Below, piece by piece: positions 1-5,121 of a DNA stretch of 5,121 bases. The stretch lies in contig DPJB01000029.1 of the NCBI GenBank assembly GCA_003543245.1, positions 27,569-32,689 on the forward strand, written 5' to 3'. Under the pieces are notes generated by a model that was not told the DNA's origin, made no database searches, and worked only from the letters and a program-made list of their open reading frames with translations. A program made the position numbers and the translations under genes. How positions within the stretch are numbered: position 1 is the stretch's first letter; every line of letters begins with the position of its first letter. The stretch comes from Moraxellaceae bacterium (GTDB lineage Bacteria; Pseudomonadota; Gammaproteobacteria; Pseudomonadales; Moraxellaceae).

Positions 1-2430
1 CCAGCTGAACGGGGCCTGCTCGCTTTCCTTCACCCAGCCCCACACGCCATAGCAGCGGTACTTGGCGCGTGTAAGCGCAACGTAGAGCACACGCAGTTTT
101 TCGGCGAGACGTTCGGTGGCCATGCGGGTTTGTGCATGCTCAAACTTGTCGGACCCCAGATCGAGCAGCGACTGGTCACCCGCACGATATTCCGCACGGT
201 GGGCATCGGCTTTTTGCAACAGCGCGCCATCCCACAGGAAGGGACAGAACACGACGGGATATTCGAGGCCCTTGCTGACATGAATGGTCAGCACCTGCAC
301 GCGCTCGGCATCGCTTTCCAGACGCAGTTGCGTATCTTCGGTGGTCTCGCCGTCACGGACCTGTTCGCGCAGCCAGGCGAGTTGACGCTCCGGCACCGGG
401 TCAAGGTCGGCCTGCTGCTGCATGAGGGTCGCAAGATGACGCAGGTTGGTGAGACGGCGCTCGCCATACGCACCCGTCAGCACGCGCTCATATACATTGA
501 ATGCGGCCAGCCACTTTTCCCACATGGGCATGAAGCCCTGCGTGAGCCAGCGCTCGCGGGCCTCCAGCAATTGTTCGATGAGGGATGACCAGCGTGCATC
601 ATCCTCCTGCTCGGCATACAGCGATTCAACGGTGCCGCCCAACAGTCTGGAAAGGTACGCAGCCTTCACCTGTCCGTCCCGGCCCGGTGCAGCAATGGCC
701 TCCAGCACTGACAGCACATCATGCGCTTCGTCGGTGGCAAATACGGAATCCTGGCTGCGAATGACGGCCGGCACGCCCGCTTCGGCCAGTGCCTCGGTAA
801 TGGCGCGACCATCCTTGTGTTTGGGAACCAGCACGGCAATGTCGCCGGGGCGAAGCGGCTTGTCGCCAATCGCAATTTCACCGGCAGCGGCGTCCTGTAA
901 CAGCCGCACAATTTCTGCGACGGTGGTGCCCACACTGAAACGATGCGCGGCCTCCTTGCCTAGCTGCTTGCCTTCATGCGCGGGCAGTAGCCAGCACTTG
1001 AACGGCGGCTCCTTGATGGACAGCACTGCTTCGGGCTCTACTGCATCCACCTTGGGGAAGCGCAGGTCCGAGAGCAGGAAGGGATTGGAATGCCGCGTGA
1101 ACAGGCCGTTGACGGCATTGACCAGTGCCGGCACCGAGCGCCGGTTGGTGCCGAGCGTGTAGCGTCCGTTGGCATGCTGGCGGGCACGCAGATACGTGAA
1201 AATATCGGCACCACGGAAACTGTAGATGGCCTGCTTGGGGTCACCGACCAGATACATCGGCAGATGGCCCTGACGATACAGCTTGTCGAAAATCCTGAAC
1301 TGCAGCGGATCGGTATCCTGGAATTCGTCAATCAGCGCAACGCCGTAACTGGCGCGAATGCTTTGCGCGATGGCGTCGTCTTCAACAGCCTCGGCCAATA
1401 GTGCCAGCAAATCCTGATACGAGAGCAGACCCTGTGCCTGCTTGTGTGCCATCAGGCCGGCACGCACATCATCAATCACCGTTGTGCGGAAATGCGTGAC
1501 CAGCAGATCGGCCTCGGCAAACCAGTCCTGAAGCTTTTCCCAGAAGGGATGTTGCGGCATGCGGCCTTTCTGCTTGCGCTTTTCCTCGAACTTCAGCGGC
1601 GTGAGTTGCCGGATTTTCCTGTCGAGCCCGACATCGGCAGACAGCCAGCCCTCCAGCAGGGCCAGCATGTTGTCCAGATCCTTGTACTGGTCCTTGGCGC
1701 GACTGAGTGCGTCGGCTTCGCTCACATCCTTGATGATATCCGTCCGCTCGCGCAGCCACTCGGCCCGCAAGTGCTCCCGCTGTTTGAGCAGGGCATCTAC
1801 CGCCACTTTCTTTTTCCTGGTGGTGACATGCAGGTAGGACTTGAGCAGCAGCACATCAATATCGCGCTGCACCACCTCTGGCGTCAGTGTACTGAGGCGA
1901 AGCAGCTCGGCCAGCAGGGGTGAATCGCAATGACGAATCCATGCCTCCTGCAACAGGCCGGGCAGCCACTCGCGCTCATCCGGCACAATCTCCGGCTCGC
2001 TTAACAACGCCGGCAGTTGCACCTCATTCAGCACACGCTGGCAGAAGCCATGAATGGTGTAGATGGAGGCTTCGTCAAACTGGCGGATGGACTCGCCCAG
2101 TTTTTTAATCGCAGCCTCACGCGCTTCGCCGGTAAAACGCTCAAGCGCCCACAGGCAGAACGGATCGTCACTTTGCCCTTGCAACAGGGCACCTTCCACA
2201 TCGACCAGACGTGAACGCAGACGGTCGCGCAATTCGGCGGTGGCGGCCTTGGTAAAGGTCACCACCAGAATGCGGCTGATGGTTTCTTCGGTTTCCAGCA
2301 GCAGACGCAGATAAAGACCGGCAATCGTCCAGGTCTTGCCGGTACCGGCGCTGGCCTCGACCAGTTGCACGCCTTTCAACGGCAGCGTGTAGAGATCGAG
2401 TGGCTTGAGTATGTGATCGGAATGTTTCAC
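1..2430 (-). CDS. recB: RecBCD helicase-nuclease subunit RecB, 5' part (C-terminus cut by window edge)
   Basis: RecB is the 3'-to-5' SF1A helicase and sole nuclease subunit of cytoplasmic RecBCD (exonuclease V), which unwinds and resects double-strand ends and loads RecA. Reading from GTG at 2430 gives 810 uninterrupted codons to base 1. Seen in order: Walker A ASAGTGKTWT (K32); motif Ia VVTFTKAATAELR (56-68); YTIHGFCQR (124-132); Walker B IDEFQDTDPLQ (D368, E369); motif III GDPKQAIYSFRGAD (396-409); motif IV TNRRS (R431 matching the conserved Arg); motif V TIHVSKGLEYP (715-725); motif VI LRVLYVALTRA (R788). The corresponding E. coli positions are K29, D384 and R808, so the helicase part is about 20 residues shorter. 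By comparison with 1180-residue E. coli RecB, roughly 370 residues, including the whole nuclease domain, lie off the left edge and cannot be judged. The GTG start is favoured by the upstream Shine-Dalgarno, the overlap with recC and an N-terminus as long as E. coli's. Oddity: R430 where E. coli has W447. Confidence 0.97.
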   Translation of the reverse strand, partial: MKHSDHILKPLDLYTLPLKGVQLVEASAGTGKTWTIAGLYLRLLLETEETISRILVVTFTKAATAELRDRLRSRLVDVEGALLQGQSDDPFCLWALERFTGEAREAAIKKLGESIRQFDEASIYTIHGFCQRVLNEVQLPALLSEPEIVPDEREWLPGLLQEAWIRHCDSPLLAELLRLSTLTPEVVQRDIDVLLLKSYLHVTTRKKKVAVDALLKQREHLRAEWLRERTDIIKDVSEADALSRAKDQYKDLDNMLALLEGWLSADVGLDRKIRQLTPLKFEEKRKQKGRMPQHPFWEKLQDWFAEADLLVTHFRTTVIDDVRAGLMAHKQAQGLLSYQDLLALLAEAVEDDAIAQSIRASYGVALIDEFQDTDPLQFRIFDKLYRQGHLPMYLVGDPKQAIYSFRGADIFTYLRARQHANGRYTLGTNRRSVPALVNAVNGLFTRHSNPFLLSDLRFPKVDAVEPEAVLSIKEPPFKCWLLPAHEGKQLGKEAAHRFSVGTTVAEIVRLLQDAAAGEIAIGDKPLRPGDIAVLVPKHKDGRAITEALAEAGVPAVIRSQDSVFATDEAHDVLSVLEAIAAPGRDGQVKAAYLSRLLGGTVESLYAEQEDDARWSSLIEQLLEARERWLTQGFMPMWEKWLAAFNVYERVLTGAYGERRLTNLRHLATLMQQQADLDPVPERQLAWLREQVRDGETTEDTQLRLESDAERVQVLTIHVSKGLEYPVVFCPFLWDGALLQKADAHRAEYRAGDQSLLDLGSDKFEHAQTRMATERLAEKLRVLYVALTRAKYRCYGVWGWVKESEQAPFSW
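2427..2430 (-). other. recC stop / recB start overlap (GTGA)
   Basis: The recB initiation codon GTG (2430-2428) and the recC stop TGA (2429-2427) overlap in the four bases GTGA. This stop-start arrangement is typical of translationally coupled genes whose products form a stoichiometric complex, as RecB and RecC do (one of each per RecBCD). It leaves no room for a promoter or terminator between the genes at the junction, so a shared transcript is the simplest reading. Confidence 0.9.
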
Positions 2431-5121
2431 AGCTTGCCGACCTCCTCTGCCACCGGGCCATACAGGCGTTCGGCCCAGTGAATGAAACGTTCGTCGCAGG
2501 GATCGGCATTGCGCCAGAGCATGTTTATCCAGGCATCCTCGCCATCACCGGTATTGTAGTCATTGCCCTCATAGGCCTTGCGGGCCTCATCCAGACTCTG
2601 CTTTTTAATCCAGACTGGTGACGCACGCCGGAACAGGGGCAAGGGCAGGCAGAGGCCTTCCTGATAGGCGGCGGCGAAATCGGCCAGCAGTTTGAGCGGG
2701 TCCGCAACCGGCTCCAGTATTACTTCTTTGTCCAGCCCGATGAGGTAACTGCGCAATTCCACACCGGCAGGTTTGGTGGCACACAGCAGCAGGTGGGCAA
2801 AATACAGACGCAGTACGTCGGTGGCGTAGAGTTTGTTTTCCAGCGAGACGCGCACCAGGCCAACGCTGGTCAGGTCATCCAGTACGCCAGTGAATGTGAC
2901 GCCATCCACTGTCAGGTGTACCGGGGCAGCTTCCACCGGTGTTGCCTGCAAGGCCTCTACCTTTGTGCGGACTTCATCCACCTGCCCGGCCTGTTCACCG
3001 AACAGTTGCGTGCCCCACATGCCCGATGGCAGCAGGCCTTCGGCGCGCAGGCTGGCAACGCCCAGTGTGGACTGGTGGTACAGACGCTGGCGCAATTCGC
3101 GCTTGTCGGTGATGTCGACAGGCTCTTCGTCCTGCAATGCATCCGTTGCATAGGGAATCTGCACACCCATGCGCTCACGCAGGAAGAAACGCTGCGGATG
3201 GGCAAGGAAACGCTCGAAGCGTTGCACGGTCACACTGAGCAGATCATCCGGGGCCGGTGGCAAGGGCTGGCTGAATGCCGGGGTGACGTCACCCGATTTC
3301 AGTCCGAGCAGCCGGCTGGCGGCGGCAAAACGCGATGAGAACGAGAACAGCTTTTCATCACCCGAGAAATAACGGGGGCTGAAAGGCTGCAGGGCATGTT
3401 CGGTGATGAACTTCTTACGGAACGTTTTTTCATCCGGCACAGCAACGGTCGCACGCACCTGATCAAGCAACTCGGACAATACCGGTGAGGGTGGCCTTGC
3501 CGTGCCGTCTACCTCGCTCAGACCGACATGGCTGAGATAAAGCGTATCGCGCGCGGCGAGCAGCGTTTCCAGAAACAGGTAGCGGTCATCCTGACGGCGC
3601 GAACGGTCACCCGCTGCCGGGTTTTCTGCCATCAGGTCGAACGGCCATGGTTTTTGCTGGCGCGGGAACACGCCATCGTCCATGCCCAGCACGGCAATCA
3701 TTTTAAACGGCAGGCTGCGCATGGGCACCATGGCGCAGAACGTAACGGCACCATGCAGGAACCCACGGCGGCTCTCCAGCCCTTTCACCTGACGGTTAAG
3801 CCAGCGGCGGATCACGGCAAACGGTTGCGGCCCGGCCTCGGGGGCACGACGCGCCTGATCACGCAGTTCGGTGAGGCCATCACGCAGGTATTGCAGCGCG
3901 TCACGGCTTTCGGGCGTTTCTGCAAAGAAATCATCGAGCAGGGCATCAAGACTATCGGCCCAGTCATTGAGACTGCGCGGACGCGACAGGCGATTTTCCC
4001 AGCCAATCAGGGCCTCGATCAGCAGGGAGAGGCGCGACAGGATTTGTGCCTGCCCTACCGAGAACACGGCATCGAGCGGCACACGGCCAGCAAAACGGTG
4101 ATCATCGGCCGGCGCCAGTGCCACCGGCAGCGCAAAGCCCAGACGCAACCGCGCCAGTGCATCCTGCCAGGTGAGCGGCACATCGGTCGGCAAACCACGC
4201 TCACTGCGATCCTTTGCATCACGTCCCCAGCGCAGGTGCAGTTGTTCACACCAGCGGCGGATGACCGGTACATCGGCCTCATCCAGCTCGAAGCGTGCAC
4301 GCAGGGATGGTTCTTCCAATAGCGCCAGCACGCGTTCGACCTCGAAGCGCGAACCGGGCAAGGCGAGCAGGTCGGCAAAGCGGCGCAACAAGGGCTCTTC
4401 TGTTTCCAGACGGCGGTCGGCAATCGTGAACGGAATGGCGGCCGGGGTGTGGCGCGTGGCAAACACCGCCTCGATCAACGGTGCATAACGCTGGATATCC
4501 GTGCACATCACCAGCACATCATCCGGCATGAGGCCCGGATTCTTTTCAAACTGCATGAGCAGCTGATCGTGCAGCACCTCCACTTCACGCAGGGCGCTGT
4601 GGCAAACATGTACCTGGAGGGAGTCGTCATCTGCCTGCAAGGGCAGACGGTCGCTCTCGTTACGCACATGCTGCTGCAACAGGTCGGACTGCAGTGTTGC
4701 GAGTACCGAGCCACCGTGCGACGACACAAAGGCATGCGACTGCACCGGCTCGTTCACGCCACTGGCGGCCACGGTATTGATGAAATCCCGGCCCTGCTGC
4801 CCCAGCGAGGCCAGCAGGGGATGACCGCCCTCACCCGCATCGCCACGGCGCAACTGACCCCAGTATTCCTGGCTGGGATTGAGCAGGAAGAGATTGATCT
4901 CGATGTGCTCCCCCAGTGCCTGCAACAATTGCCAGATCATGGGCGGCAGCGAACTTACGCCGAACACCGCCAGCCGTGCCGGCAGGCCGGGCACCTTGCC
5001 ATTGCGCAACTGTTGCGCCAGATCGCCCAGCAAGCGCGCACGGTGCGGCTCACCCCCCTTGGTCAGCCTTTGCCACAGGGCCGCCTGCCACGCCTCGTCT
5101 GCCCCCAGGCCAAGCAGCTTG
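2427..5121 (-). CDS. recC: RecBCD subunit RecC, 3' part (N-terminus cut by window edge)
   Basis: RecC is the non-catalytic scaffold of RecBCD. It combines a dead SF1-helicase-like fold with a dead nuclease-like C-terminal fold, splits the duplex and scans the 3' strand for Chi. The frame enters at the right edge and runs 897 codons to TGA (2429-2427). Numbering from the first complete codon (5120-5118), landmarks shared with E. coli RecC are: HRA (26-28, R27 = E. coli R186); HIEI then NP..YWG (about 72-88); HVCH plus REVEVLHD (about 171-185); DRRLE; VPMRSLPFK (465-473); GMDDGVFPRQ (479-488); GDRSRR then DDRYLFLE (from 504, D505 = E. coli D705); VQRFERFLAHPQRFF; and AYEGN near the C-terminus. 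About 159 N-terminal residues are missing if the head matches E. coli, giving an expected total near 1056 against 1122. The difference lies mainly in shortened loops. An in-frame TTG at 5033 is an internal Leu, since homology continues upstream of it. No frameshift is seen. The gene is probably cotranscribed with recB. Confidence 0.97.
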   Translation of the reverse strand, partial: KLLGLGADEAWQAALWQRLTKGGEPHRARLLGDLAQQLRNGKVPGLPARLAVFGVSSLPPMIWQLLQALGEHIEINLFLLNPSQEYWGQLRRGDAGEGGHPLLASLGQQGRDFINTVAASGVNEPVQSHAFVSSHGGSVLATLQSDLLQQHVRNESDRLPLQADDDSLQVHVCHSALREVEVLHDQLLMQFEKNPGLMPDDVLVMCTDIQRYAPLIEAVFATRHTPAAIPFTIADRRLETEEPLLRRFADLLALPGSRFEVERVLALLEEPSLRARFELDEADVPVIRRWCEQLHLRWGRDAKDRSERGLPTDVPLTWQDALARLRLGFALPVALAPADDHRFAGRVPLDAVFSVGQAQILSRLSLLIEALIGWENRLSRPRSLNDWADSLDALLDDFFAETPESRDALQYLRDGLTELRDQARRAPEAGPQPFAVIRRWLNRQVKGLESRRGFLHGAVTFCAMVPMRSLPFKMIAVLGMDDGVFPRQQKPWPFDLMAENPAAGDRSRRQDDRYLFLETLLAARDTLYLSHVGLSEVDGTARPPSPVLSELLDQVRATVAVPDEKTFRKKFITEHALQPFSPRYFSGDEKLFSFSSRFAAASRLLGLKSGDVTPAFSQPLPPAPDDLLSVTVQRFERFLAHPQRFFLRERMGVQIPYATDALQDEEPVDITDKRELRQRLYHQSTLGVASLRAEGLLPSGMWGTQLFGEQAGQVDEVRTKVEALQATPVEAAPVHLTVDGVTFTGVLDDLTSVGLVRVSLENKLYATDVLRLYFAHLLLCATKPAGVELRSYLIGLDKEVILEPVADPLKLLADFAAAYQEGLCLPLPLFRRASPVWIKKQSLDEARKAYEGNDYNTGDGEDAWINMLWRNADPCDERFIHWAERLYGPVAEEVGKL
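2440..2446 (-). promoter_or_regulatory. Shine-Dalgarno site for recB
   Basis: On the minus strand the bases read AGGAGGT, a near-perfect anti-16S complement, followed by a 9-nt spacer (2439-2431) and then GTG. The site lies inside the codons for the last residues of RecC (A-E-E-V-G-K-L) and fixes the recB start at 2430. A strong ribosome site may compensate for the weaker GTG initiator and let recB be translated independently as well as by coupling to recC. That functional reading is inference; the sequence and spacing are seen directly. Confidence 0.85.

Noticed and set aside
446..1162. A 238-codon plus-strand open frame antisense to recB
   Set aside because: It is rich in Ser, Arg, Ala and Thr with no recognisable domain, which is typical of an antisense shadow in GC-rich DNA. 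The minus-strand frame carries all the RecB helicase motifs through the same stretch.
2262..2269. A Chi-like octamer, TCTGGTGG on the minus strand (one mismatch to E. coli GCTGGTGG); similar one-off matches occur near 1817 and 3073 on the plus strand
   Set aside because: I found no exact GCTGGTGG by eye on either strand. One-mismatch octamers are expected by chance in GC-rich DNA, and the Chi sequence of this organism is unknown.
2338..2349. A 12-bp perfect palindrome, GCCGGTACCGGC
   Set aside because: It is fully explained as codons for the Ala-Gly-Thr-Gly of the RecB Walker A motif. It has no loop, T-run or flanking operator-like sequence, and it lies about 85 bases inside the gene.
2793..3338. 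A 181-codon plus-strand open frame antisense to the RecC C-terminal region
   Set aside because: It shows no recognisable family, and the opposite strand encodes the conserved C-terminal part of RecC.
3528..4322. A 264-codon plus-strand open frame antisense to recC
   Set aside because: It shows no domain resemblance and is rich in Gln, Arg and His, as expected from the complement of a GC-rich coding frame. The RecC frame is continuous and homologous throughout.
5031..5033. TTG at 5033 as the start of an 868-residue RecC
   Set aside because: The same frame stays open to the right edge and encodes RecC-like residues (AWQAALW, then HRA) matching E. coli RecC from about residue 160. The TTG is an internal leucine and the gene is simply cut by the window.

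Overview
The window is an ordinary piece of a bacterial recombination operon. Both genes are on the minus strand, so the biological reading direction runs from the right edge to the left edge. Right to left it holds the 3' part of recC (2427-5121, 897 codons plus a stop, N-terminus outside the window) and then the 5' part of recB (1-2430, 810 codons, C-terminus outside the window). Together they encode two of the three subunits of the RecBCD helicase-nuclease (exonuclease V). This enzyme resects double-strand breaks, degrades linear foreign DNA and loads RecA after meeting a Chi site.

Layout: the recC stop (TGA, 2429-2427) and the recB start (GTG, 2430-2428) share the tetranucleotide GTGA. 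A strong Shine-Dalgarno, AGGAGGT, lies inside the last recC codons, 9 nt before the GTG. There is no intergenic DNA anywhere in the window, and I see no RNA gene, mobile element, CRISPR array, promoter or terminator. Every base is used by one of the two reading frames. recD would be expected beyond the left edge, but it is not visible here.

The identification rests on reading both frames through by hand and comparing them with E. coli RecB and RecC as I remember them. RecB shows SF1A helicase motifs I, Ia, II, III, IV, V and VI in the right order with no frameshift. RecC keeps the most conserved RecC blocks and the equivalents of two residues implicated in Chi recognition (E. coli R186 and D705).

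Organism: GC-rich coding DNA with a RecC/RecB pair of the E. coli type suggests a proteobacterium, most likely gamma or beta. recC and recB are directly adjacent, without the ptrA gene that separates them in E. coli, so a close enterobacterial relative is unlikely. I cannot place it more finely. I found no undescribed system. The points worth a second look are an arginine where E. coli RecB has the motif IV tryptophan, and a RecC with large loops shortened relative to E. coli.
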